A DNA stretch of 64,000 bases, from positions 294,039-358,038 of the forward strand of contig NZ_RJKS01000002.1 of NCBI RefSeq assembly GCF_003762905.1, given 5' to 3'. Each line of letters begins with the position of its first letter. The stretch's first letter is position 1. This document shows, in pieces, positions 32,043-38,828 of this stretch. The DNA comes from Curtobacterium sp. ZW137. GTDB taxonomy: Bacteria > Actinomycetota > Actinomycetes > Actinomycetales > Microbacteriaceae. Below the pieces are notes generated by a model. That model was not told the DNA's origin, ran no database searches, and was given only the letters and a program-made list of their open reading frames with translations. The translations under genes and the position numbers were made by a program.

Positions 32043-33113
32043 CTAGCTGTGACGGAACTCCACCACGTCGCCGTCCTGCATGACGTAGTCCTTGCCCTCG
32101 ATGCGGGCCTTGCCGTGCGCACGCGCCTCGGCGATCGACCCGGCCTCCATCAGGTCGGCGAAGGAGATGACCTCCGCCTTGATGAAGCCCTTCTCGAAGT
32201 CGGTGTGGATGACGCCGGCAGCCTGGGGAGCCTTCCAGCCCTTGCCGATGGTCCACGCGCGCGCTTCCTTCGGCCCGGCGGTGAGGTAGGTCTGCAGTCC
32301 GAGGGTGTCGAACCCGATGCGTGCGAGCTGGTCGAGCCCCGACTCGGTCTGGCCGGTCGACTCGAGCAGCTCTGCGGCGTCCTCGGGGTCGAGGTCGATG
32401 AGCTCGGACTCGATCTTCGCGTCGAGGAACACCGCCTGCGCCGGGGCGACGAGTGCGGACAGCTCGCCCTTGCGTGCCTCGTCGGTGAGGATCGCCTCGT
32501 CGACGTTGAAGACGAAGATGAACGGCTTCGCACTGAGGAGGCCGAGCTCGGCGATCGGCGACAGGTCGATCTTGGTCGCGGAGAGCAGTGTGCCCTGCTC
32601 CAGGGCGGCGCGCGCTTCGCGAGCGGTCTCGAGCACGATCGGCTCGGCCTGCTTCAGCTTCACGGTCTTCTCGTAGCGCGGGAGCGCCTTGTCGATGGTC
32701 TCGATGTCGGCGAGGATCAGCTCGGTGTTGATGACCTCGAGGTCGTCGGATGGCGAGACCTTGTTCGCCACGTGCACGACGTCGTCGTCGGCGAACCCGC
32801 GGACGACCTGCGCGATGGCGTCGGCTTCGCGGATGTTGGCGAGGAACTTGTTGCCGAGCCCCTCGCCCTCGCTCGCACCCTTGACGATGCCCGCGATGTC
32901 GACGAACGACACCGGCGCCGGCACGGTCTTCTCCGAGTTGAACAGCGTCGCGAGCTGGTCGAGCCGCGAGTCGGGCAGGTTGACGACACCGATGTTCGGC
33001 TCGATGGTGGCGAACGGGTAGTTCGCCGCCAGGACCTGGTTCTTGGTGAGGGCGTTGAACAGGGTCGACTTGCCGACGTTCGGGAGACCGACGATTCCGA
33101 TGGTGAGAGCCAC
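32043..33113 (-). CDS. ychF: Ribosome-binding ATPase YchF, with phage-replaced C-terminus
   Basis: 356 aa, the normal family size. OBG-type P-loop NTPase that prefers ATP and associates with ribosomes. G1 is GLPNVGKS at 9-16; FVDIAGIVKGASEGEGLG is G3; the noncanonical NVDE replaces NKxD; the TGS domain ends in AEVISFADLMEAGS and VMQDGDVVEFR. The last residues HS-stop come from the prophage arm; the original RFNN-stop is left at attL (15599). Start GTG at 33113 with TAGGCT 8 nt upstream. Confidence 0.95.
   Translation of the reverse strand: MALTIGIVGLPNVGKSTLFNALTKNQVLAANYPFATIEPNIGVVNLPDSRLDQLATLFNSEKTVPAPVSFVDIAGIVKGASEGEGLGNKFLANIREADAIAQVVRGFADDDVVHVANKVSPSDDLEVINTELILADIETIDKALPRYEKTVKLKQAEPIVLETAREARAALEQGTLLSATKIDLSPIAELGLLSAKPFIFVFNVDEAILTDEARKGELSALVAPAQAVFLDAKIESELIDLDPEDAAELLESTGQTESGLDQLARIGFDTLGLQTYLTAGPKEARAWTIGKGWKAPQAAGVIHTDFEKGFIKAEVISFADLMEAGSIAEARAHGKARIEGKDYVMQDGDVVEFRHS
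32053..32068 (+). repeat. attR core
   Basis: CGGAACTCCACCACGT, identical to 15612-15627. Phage sequence lies to the left, including arm ATAGGTCTAGCTGTGACG (32037-32054), and ychF codons to the right. Predicted crossover dinucleotide AC at 32062-32063. The ychF stop codon (32043-32045) is phage-derived. Confidence 0.88.
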
Positions 33114-33124
33114 GGGAGTAGAGC

Positions 33125-33667
33125 CTAACGGTGGAGGGCCCGGACGGCTGCCGCGACCGTCGCGAAGACCTCGGCCTGGGCCCGCTGCGATGCGCGCCAC
33201 CCACCGGTCACCTCGAGCGAGTGGTCGGCGCCGGCGACGGTCTGGAGGCTCGCAGCCGTCCGCGAGACGCGTTCCGGCCGCCACATGCCGTCGTCCGACC
33301 CCCCGATCGCCACGTGCGTGTCCGGTGCGGTCGCCAGCGCGGCGACCACGTCGTCGTTCGTGAGCACCGGCGTCAGCCACACGCCGCGCACTCCGTGTCG
33401 CACTGCCCAGGGCAGCGCGAAGCACCCGAACGACTTGGCGATGACGAGGTCGGGCGCGCGTTCGCCGATCGCCGACCGGACGGCCGTCTCGACGAACGCG
33501 ACGGGTGCACTCGACGCAGCCTCGTCCACGGTCCAGGTCGGCGCGATGACCTCGCATCCGGCGTCGGCCGCGATCTTCCGGGACCACCACAACAGCGGCG
33601 CCTGCTGTCCGTACCCGGCGCCCTGGAGCAGCAGCACGAGTGGGCGTCGCACGGTCTCGTTCCCCAT
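33125..33667 (-). CDS. Alpha/beta-hydrolase-fold protein, 180 aa
   Basis: Small alpha/beta hydrolase. The early LVLLLQGAGYGQQAPLLWW strand and oxyanion region, the nucleophile elbow IAKSFGCFA (serine in place of the G-x-S-x-G centre) and a late GADHSLE histidine form a plausible Ser-Asp-His triad. The family includes RBBP9-like and dienelactone-hydrolase-like proteins; the substrate is unknown. Start ATG at 33667 with TACGGT 6 nt upstream. It is 11 bp from ychF and probably cotranscribed. Confidence 0.78.
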   Translation of the reverse strand: MGNETVRRPLVLLLQGAGYGQQAPLLWWSRKIAADAGCEVIAPTWTVDEAASSAPVAFVETAVRSAIGERAPDLVIAKSFGCFALPWAVRHGVRGVWLTPVLTNDDVVAALATAPDTHVAIGGSDDGMWRPERVSRTAASLQTVAGADHSLEVTGGWRASQRAQAEVFATVAAAVRALHR

Positions 33668-33673
33668 GTCCCA

Positions 33674-33679
33674 ACCGTA
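33674..33679 (-). promoter_or_regulatory. -10 element, leaderless hydrolase gene
   Basis: TACGGT (minus strand) six nucleotides before the ATG at 33667. Confidence 0.45.
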
Positions 33680-33696
33680 CGTGGCAGCCTGGCTGC

Positions 33697-34158
33697 ATGT
33701 GGTTCGAACGCGATCGGCTCGGCGTGCACTCGATGGGGCACGATGCCCGAGGACAGCGGCGGTACTTCACCTCCGACACGATCGACGCGCTCAGGGCGTT
33801 GCCCCCGCGAGAACTCGAGGACTTGCACGACGTCCTCGCGCAACTCGAAGCCGACGTCCTCGTCGAGTACGACCCGGAGGACGCGTCGATCGACCACGAC
33901 GACGAGGACCGGCACCGACTCGTGACGCTCCCGGTCGACTTCGCGTTCCCGCCGACCACCGCCGACTTCGCCACGGCGTTCACCGCACACGTCCAGAGCG
34001 TCCCGCTCCGCTGGCGTCTCGACGTCGCAGCGGTCGCGTTCGAGCTCGTCGGGACCCTCCTCGACCCGTACTGGGCGGAGCAGCGGGCACGCCGGACGGC
34101 GACGTGGCGCATCACCGCACGACGCCGTCGCGGCTCCCGGCGGTCCCGACGCCGCTGA
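33697..34158 (+). CDS. Hypothetical protein, 153 aa
   Basis: Not recognised. The middle is strongly acidic (DVLVEYDPEDASIDHDDEDRHR) and the C-terminus very basic (RRTATWRITARRRRGSRRSRRR), suggesting self-neutralising or nucleic-acid contacts. Divergent from the hydrolase gene with a short shared promoter region; CAGCCT lies 6 nt before the ATG. An upstream in-frame start at 33640 would overlap the hydrolase gene and is less likely. Confidence 0.65.
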   Translation: MWFERDRLGVHSMGHDARGQRRYFTSDTIDALRALPPRELEDLHDVLAQLEADVLVEYDPEDASIDHDDEDRHRLVTLPVDFAFPPTTADFATAFTAHVQSVPLRWRLDVAAVAFELVGTLLDPYWAEQRARRTATWRITARRRRGSRRSRRR

Positions 34159-34240
34159 ACCGCGCCGTCGAGGAGCTCGCGCCGGCGCAACGCCGTCCCG
34201 CGTTCCGACGATGTCGGCACCCCGTGCGACGATCGGTTCC

Positions 34241-34876
34241 GTGCCGTTGAACTTCACCGCGATCGACTTCGAGACCGCGAACAGCTCGCCCGCCAGTGCG
34301 TGCTCGGTCGGACTCGTCAAGGTCCGGGCCGGCAAGGTCGTCGAACGGGCGTCGTGGTTCATCCGACCGCCGTTCGGGCACGACGCCTTCCTCGAGTGGA
34401 ACACCCGCATCCACGGCATCGTCGCCGAGGACGTGGTCCGCGCGAAGACGTGGGAGCAGCAGTACCCCGACCTCGTCGCGTTCGCCGAGGGCGACGTCCT
34501 GGTGGCGCACAACGCCCGGTTCGACATGGGCGTGATCGCGGGCGGCTGCTCGGCGACCGGCATCGAGCTCTCCGAGCACCACTCGATGTGCTCGCTGCAG
34601 GTCGCCCGGCGGACCTACACGCTCGACTCGTACCGGCTGCCGGTCGCGGCGATGGCCGCCGGCTTCGAGGGCTTCCAGCACCACGACGCCGCGGCCGACG
34701 CCGAAGCATGCGCGGCGATCGTGATCCACGCTGCCGGACGGCACGCCGCGGACACGGTCGAAGCGCTCGGCGCAGCGACACGGGTGACGATCAACCCGGT
34801 GCGGATCCGTGCCGAGAAGCCGAAGGCGGCGAACCAGCCCCGGCTCTCGAACCGCCCGATGATCTTCGCGGACTGA
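34241..34876 (+). CDS. DEDDh 3'-5' exonuclease (DnaQ epsilon-like)
   Basis: 211 aa from the GTG at 34241. DEDDh motifs: AIDFETAN (Exo I), the HNARFDMGVI segment (Exo II), and HHDAAADAEACA (Exo III with the histidine). Similar single-domain exonucleases with this arrangement act in DNA repair or RNA turnover; it is not the replicase proofreading subunit. The ATG at 34211 is in frame, but the PLNFTAIDFETAN start fits homologues better. The C-terminal ~50 residues (RIRAEKPKAANQPRLSNRP) are basic and probably flexible. Confidence 0.85.
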   Translation: MPLNFTAIDFETANSSPASACSVGLVKVRAGKVVERASWFIRPPFGHDAFLEWNTRIHGIVAEDVVRAKTWEQQYPDLVAFAEGDVLVAHNARFDMGVIAGGCSATGIELSEHHSMCSLQVARRTYTLDSYRLPVAAMAAGFEGFQHHDAAADAEACAAIVIHAAGRHAADTVEALGAATRVTINPVRIRAEKPKAANQPRLSNRPMIFAD

Positions 34877-34970
34877 CCAGGCCGGACCGAACCAGGCCGG
34901 ACCGGGCCTGACCGGACCGGACCGACCGACGGACCCCCCGGTCGGGCCGCCACAGCGCTACGCTCACCGC
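34877..34970. repeat. Short GGACCG-type repeats, intergenic
   Basis: 94 bp. CCAGGCCGGACCG-like words are repeated (two near-perfect copies, then GACCGGACCGGACCGACCG). Low-complexity spacer without gene; it may form a weak hairpin after the exonuclease stop. Confidence 0.4.
34959..34964 (+). promoter_or_regulatory. -10 element, leaderless SRPBCC gene
   Basis: TACGCT six nucleotides before the ATG at 34971. Confidence 0.45.
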
Positions 34971-35447
34971 ATGGCGACCCCCAGCACGATCCAGCGCGAG
35001 ACGGTCATCGCCGCGCGCCCGTCCGAGATCGTCCCGTACCTCGCGGACCTGCACCGCTGGGTGGAGTGGTCGCCGTGGGAGGGGCAGGACCCGGCCCTGC
35101 AGCGCGAGTACGGCGGCACCCCGGGCACGGTCGGGTCCACGTACGCGTGGAAGGGCAACCGCAAGGCCGGTGCCGGTTCGATGGCGATCACGAAGGTCGC
35201 CCCGGCAGAGGTCGACGTCGACCTGCAGTTCACCGCACCGTTCACGTCGTCCAGCGCGGTCGCGTTCCGGTTGACGGACGTGAGCGATGCCGACCACGCG
35301 GATGCGGCCACACGCCTCGTCTGGTCGATGACGAGCCCGCAGAACCTGATGTCCCGCGTGATGGGCGTCTTCGTCAACATGGACAAGTTCCTCGGCGGCG
35401 ACTTCGAGAAGGGGCTCGCGAAGCTCAAGGCGGCGGTGGAGCGCTGA
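34971..35447 (+). CDS. SRPBCC (START/polyketide cyclase-like) family protein
   Basis: 158-aa helix-grip fold: AARPSEIVPYLADLHRWVEWSPWEGQDPALQREYGG at the N-terminus is the classic polyketide_cyc2 start, and the C-terminal long helix MGVFVNMDKFLGGDFEKGLAKLKAAVE closes the cavity. These proteins bind hydrophobic ligands; no ligand can be assigned. Monocistronic, just upstream of the inositol regulator gene. Confidence 0.87.
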   Translation: MATPSTIQRETVIAARPSEIVPYLADLHRWVEWSPWEGQDPALQREYGGTPGTVGSTYAWKGNRKAGAGSMAITKVAPAEVDVDLQFTAPFTSSSAVAFRLTDVSDADHADAATRLVWSMTSPQNLMSRVMGVFVNMDKFLGGDFEKGLAKLKAAVER

Positions 35448-35466
35448 CGGAACGGACGCCGATGGT

Positions 35467-35480
35467 ATTGTCACGACAAT
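35467..35480. promoter_or_regulatory. Operator 1 of the predicted inositol regulon (gntR promoter)
   Basis: ATTGTC-AC-GACAAT, a perfect inverted repeat with 2-bp spacer, 48 bp before the regulator start. The same TGTC-n2-GACA pattern occurs at 36735 and 47262. Suggests autoregulation. Confidence 0.7.
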
Positions 35481-35527
35481 CCCACGCGGCACCGATGCCG
35501 TGCACCCGCACCTCCTGAAGGACCCAG

Positions 35528-36286
35528 ATGACCAACGAAGGCCAGCTGCCGTCCGACCTGTTCATGGACCTGGACCGGTCGGGCCCGATGCCCCTCTACT
35601 TCCAGGTCGCGTCGCGCATCGAGGAGTCGATCCGCTCCGGCGCGATGCCTCCCGGCGCCCGCCTCGAGAACGAGATCGCCCTCGGTGAACGGCTCGGCCT
35701 GTCCCGCCCGACGATCCGACGCGCGATCCAGGACCTGGTCGACAAGGGCCTGCTCGTCCGCCGCCGCGGCATCGGCACGCAGGTCGTGCACGGCCCGGTG
35801 ACGCGCAAGGTCGAGCTCACGAGCCTCTACGACGACCTGGCGCAGGGTGCGCAGAAGCCGGCGACGACGCTCCTGGAACGGAACGACGTGCCGGCGCCGG
35901 ACGTCGTGGCCGAGGCGCTCAGTGTCGAGCCGGGGACGACCGTCGCACACATCCGCCGGGTCCGGTTCGCCGAGGACGTGCCGATGGCCATCCTCGAGAA
36001 CTACCTGCCGCCGGAGTTCCTCGACATCACGGAAGCCGACCTGCAGGCGCACGGGCTCTACCAGCTGCTGCGTGCCCGCGGCGTGACGATGCGCGTCGCG
36101 AAGCAGCGGATCGGCGCACGGGCGGTCACCGACGAAGAGGCCGGTCTCCTCGAGATCGAGGACGGCGACCCGGTCCTGACGATGAGCCGCACCGCCTACG
36201 ACGCCTCGGGCCGAGCGGTCGAGTACGGCGTGCACTGCTACCGCCCGGACCGCTACTCGTTCGAGGTCACGCTCGTCGACAAGTAG
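35528..36286 (+). CDS. GntR-family (HutC/UTRA) regulator, probable inositol repressor
   Basis: 252 aa. The N-terminal winged HTH spans about 20-90 (MPLYFQVASRIEESIRSGAMPPGARLENEIALGERLGLSRPTIRRAIQDL), followed by a UTRA effector-binding domain (~100-250; VAHIRRVRFAEDVPMAILENYLP, then EYGVHCYRPDRYSFEV). By analogy with IolR of Corynebacterium it should repress inositol genes and respond to inositol or a catabolite. Matching operators lie in front of itself, the tautomerase and the iolC operon. RBS GAAGGACC before the ATG. Confidence 0.88.
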   Translation: MTNEGQLPSDLFMDLDRSGPMPLYFQVASRIEESIRSGAMPPGARLENEIALGERLGLSRPTIRRAIQDLVDKGLLVRRRGIGTQVVHGPVTRKVELTSLYDDLAQGAQKPATTLLERNDVPAPDVVAEALSVEPGTTVAHIRRVRFAEDVPMAILENYLPPEFLDITEADLQAHGLYQLLRARGVTMRVAKQRIGARAVTDEEAGLLEIEDGDPVLTMSRTAYDASGRAVEYGVHCYRPDRYSFEVTLVDK

Positions 36287-36304
36287 GCCGTCGTCCGCTG
36301 CGCC

Positions 36305-36712
36305 TCACGCCAGTGCGGGCACCCCGAGCTCGCCGGTGACGTACTGCGCACGCCCGAAGCCGAACGACCAGTCCTGCGGGCCGTTCTCGACGTAGCCGAT
36401 GAAGACGTCCTCCGATGCGACGCCGATCCCGGCGAGCGCGTCGTGGATCGCCGCGTAGAGCGTGGTCTTCGCCTCGTCGGTCCGGCCGCGCTGCGTGAAC
36501 ACCTGGATCATCACGACGCCATCGGTGCGCTCGAACCCGAGCCCCGCGTCCTCGGCGATGATCTGCTGCGCAGGGTGCTCGGTGATGATCTGGAACCGGT
36601 CGCGCAGCGGGATCCCGTAGACGTCGACGATGGCGGTGTGGATCGCGTCCGCGACGGCGCGGACGGCTTCCGGGCTGCGCCCGGTGGCGAGGTCGATACG
36701 GACGAGCGGCAT
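36305..36712 (-). CDS. Tautomerase-superfamily protein (4-oxalocrotonate tautomerase-like)
   Basis: 135 aa: two beta-alpha-beta repeats as in MSAD/cis-CaaD-type tautomerases, with the catalytic Pro exposed as residue 2 (MPLVRIDL; becomes Pro1 after Met removal). Segments IIAEDAGLGFERTDGVVMIQVF and VFIGYVENGPQDWSFGFGRAQYV follow. Start ATG with strong GCAGGAGG. The regulon operator lies at 36735, so it is probably induced together with inositol catabolism; whether it acts on an inositol intermediate is unknown. Confidence 0.85.
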   Translation of the reverse strand: MPLVRIDLATGRSPEAVRAVADAIHTAIVDVYGIPLRDRFQIITEHPAQQIIAEDAGLGFERTDGVVMIQVFTQRGRTDEAKTTLYAAIHDALAGIGVASEDVFIGYVENGPQDWSFGFGRAQYVTGELGVPALA

Positions 36713-36734
36713 GGTGCCTCCTGCAGTTCGGGAC

Positions 36735-36748
36735 TTTGTCCTGACAAA
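36735..36748. promoter_or_regulatory. Operator 2 of the predicted inositol regulon (tautomerase)
   Basis: TTTGTC-CT-GACAAA inverted repeat 23 bp upstream of the tautomerase start; same half-sites and spacer as operators 1 and 3. Confidence 0.68.
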
Positions 36749-36778
36749 CTAACATGGATCGGCCGGCGGCACCACGAC

Positions 36779-36820
36779 GGCCTGGAGGCTCGGTGCCAGC
36801 TGGCACCGAGCCTCCAGGCC
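36779..36820. terminator. Perfect 42-bp palindrome after the inositol operon (family A variant)
   Basis: Perfectly self-complementary, centred on GGTGCCAGCTGGCACC, outer arm GGCCTGGAGGCTC. It lies 30 bp after the transaldolase stop. The same 16-nt centre recurs at 58483-58522. Probable operon terminator. Confidence 0.75.
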
Positions 36821-36849
36821 GGTGGGGTGTCGCGTCGGACGCGCGCTGC

Positions 36850-37962
36850 CTAGACGGCCGGCACGATGATGTCGCGCACCAGCGCGTCGAGCTGCGCATC
36901 GGCGTCCAGGAACTGGCGGAGCGTCGTCACGGTCGCGCCGAACCGCTCGAACTCGTCGATGATCATGCCGTCGACGTCGTAGCCGCGGGCGAACTCCGGC
37001 GTCGCCTTCCGCAGCGCGTCGAGCACGTGCGCCGGGACCTCGTCGTCGATCGCGTCCGGCCGGAACGGGAACGCGTTCGCGTTGATGTCCCTCGACCACT
37101 GGAAGGGCGGGGAGACCACGAGGTCGCCGCCCTGGAACTCGGACCACTGCAGGGCGTTGCGGAACGCGGCGACGAGCACACGGGATCGGAAGCCGCGCTC
37201 CCGGAAGACCCGGTACGCGTTCTTCACCGCCGCGACGCCGGCCCACTCGAGGTACCCGGGGTCGATCATGACGTGGTCGCGCTTGACGACCGTCTTCAGC
37301 CAGTCGTCGAGGCGACCCGCCATCAGCGTCACCACGTGGCCGAACTCCTGCTCCGGCAGGCCGTCGGCGGCGCGACGGTCGAGCGCGCGCTCGATGGCCT
37401 CTCCGACGGCGACGACCTGGGCGACCGAGAACGACACCGTCGCGTTGATCGAGACACCGCGGTAGGCCGCTTCCTCGATCGCGGCGATGCCGGTCTTCGT
37501 CGCGGGGATCTTCACGATGATGTTCGGCGCGAGCCCGGAGAACCGCACCGCCTGCTCGACCAGTGCGTCCTGGTCGCGGTGGAAGCGCGGGTCGGTCTGC
37601 ATCGAGAGCCGGCCGTTCCGCCCACCCGACGCCTCGAACGCGGGCAGCAGCTGTGCGGCCGCGGCGATCGAGAGCTCCTCGACGGCCTTCCAGCCGATCC
37701 AGGACTCCCCCGCGGTCGGGTGCTCGGCTGCGATCTGCCGGATCCGCGGCACCCAGGTCTCCGGGTCCTGCTTGATGCAGGTGTAGGCGATGACCGGGTT
37801 GCAGGTGGCGCCGACGGCTCCGTACTCGGTGATCGCGGTGGCGAGCTCGCGCGGGTCGGCGGAGTCGTTCCACAGCGCGGTCGGGGTCTGCTCCGCCGCC
37901 TGGCGGGTGACCGGGCGGGCGTCGGTCTCGGTGGTGACCGGTGTGTCGAGGGTGTTCGTCAT
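36850..37962 (-). CDS. Transaldolase-family protein in the inositol operon
   Basis: 370-aa TIM-barrel protein of the transaldolase family. The Schiff-base lysine is probably in NIIVKIPATKTG; the neighbouring GATCNPVIAYTCI and SINATVSFSVAQV segments match the family's phosphate and substrate loops. Last gene of the leftward iol operon; ATGA overlap with iolH. Transaldolase is not part of the textbook inositol route, so it may process a sugar-phosphate product or an alternative cyclitol. Ends 30 bp before the terminator. Confidence 0.85.
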   Translation of the reverse strand: MTNTLDTPVTTETDARPVTRQAAEQTPTALWNDSADPRELATAITEYGAVGATCNPVIAYTCIKQDPETWVPRIRQIAAEHPTAGESWIGWKAVEELSIAAAAQLLPAFEASGGRNGRLSMQTDPRFHRDQDALVEQAVRFSGLAPNIIVKIPATKTGIAAIEEAAYRGVSINATVSFSVAQVVAVGEAIERALDRRAADGLPEQEFGHVVTLMAGRLDDWLKTVVKRDHVMIDPGYLEWAGVAAVKNAYRVFRERGFRSRVLVAAFRNALQWSEFQGGDLVVSPPFQWSRDINANAFPFRPDAIDDEVPAHVLDALRKATPEFARGYDVDGMIIDEFERFGATVTTLRQFLDADAQLDALVRDIIVPAV

Positions 37963-38828
37963 CGGTGCAGTCCCTTCGTGATCGTGTCGAGCTGGAAGCG
38001 CGAGACCTCGTCGGCGTTCTCGTCCTCGGCGAAGACGCTCGACACGGCGACCGTGTCCTCACGCGCGGTGAACCCCACGCGGTCGAGCGCGGCCCAGAAC
38101 CGGTCGAAGTCGACGTCGCCCTGGCCCACCGGGAGGTGCTGGTGGACACGCACGGCGTTGCCCGGCGGGTTGGTGATGTACCGGAGGCCGTGCGACCGGT
38201 TGTGGTCGAAGGCGTCGGCGACGTGGACCAGCTGGAGCGAGTCGCCGGCGGCGTCGATGATCGCGTCCATGTCCCCGCCGTAGTGGAAGGTGTGGCACGC
38301 GACGTAGACGAAGCCGACGTGCTTCGAGTTCAGCCCGCGGATGACGCGGAGCGCTTCGAGGCCGTCCTCGACGAAGTCGTCCGGGTGCGGGTCGATCAGC
38401 ACGCGGAGGTCGGCGTCCTCGATGATCGGCAGGAGCTCCTCCATGGCCCAGTAGAACTGCGCCTCGGACTCCTCGGCACGCTCGGGGCGGCCGGAGAACT
38501 CGGTGTTGATCGTGTCCACACCGAGGCGCTTCGTGATCTCGATGACGCGCTTCCACTGCTTGACCGCGGTCTCGCGGGTCTCGCGGTCGGGGCCCGACCA
38601 GCGGAGCACCGGCAGGACGCTCGCCACCTGGACCCCGGCGTCCGTGCACGCCGCGGCGAAGGCGTCGACGAGGTCGTCGTCGGCCTTCGGGTGGCGGAAG
38701 AACGGGATGAAGTCCTTGTGCGGGGTGAGCTGGAGGTACTCGTAGCCGAGGTCCGCGACCTTCTGCGGGAACTCCAGCAGCGACAGGTCGTGGTGGAACG
38801 GGGTCGGGTCGAGGGCGATCTTCGGCAT
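37959..38828 (-). CDS. iolH: Sugar phosphate isomerase/epimerase, IolH-like
   Basis: 289-aa AP-endonuclease-2-type TIM barrel. Metal-binding positions are suggested by TEFSGRP, LIDPHPDDFVEDG, HTFHYGG and LVHVADAFDH. The opening IALDPTPFHHDLSLLEFPQKVADLGYEYLQLTPH is characteristic of IolH from actinobacterial inositol operons. The exact reaction of IolH is not settled; it is thought to be an isomerase or epimerase for inositol intermediates. Overlaps iolG by 1 nt (TGATG). Confidence 0.87.
   Translation of the reverse strand: MPKIALDPTPFHHDLSLLEFPQKVADLGYEYLQLTPHKDFIPFFRHPKADDDLVDAFAAACTDAGVQVASVLPVLRWSGPDRETRETAVKQWKRVIEITKRLGVDTINTEFSGRPERAEESEAQFYWAMEELLPIIEDADLRVLIDPHPDDFVEDGLEALRVIRGLNSKHVGFVYVACHTFHYGGDMDAIIDAAGDSLQLVHVADAFDHNRSHGLRYITNPPGNAVRVHQHLPVGQGDVDFDRFWAALDRVGFTAREDTVAVSSVFAEDENADEVSRFQLDTITKGLHR

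Larger units (their letters stand above)
15612..32068. mobile_element. Complete 16.4-kb prophage of a small tailed phage with serine integrase
   Basis: The prophage lies between two exact copies of CGGAACTCCACCACGT. It encodes 21 genes: two rightward at the left end and nineteen leftward. The leftward set comprises tail, tape measure, tail tube, connectors, fused protease-capsid, portal, terminase, HNH, a RepA-like ATPase, small early genes and a large serine integrase. The layout matches very small siphophages of Actinobacteria (about 14-17 kb genomes known from Arthrobacter and Rhodococcus hosts). No recognisable endolysin or repressor was found. Integration is in the last codons of ychF. 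Confidence 0.93.
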
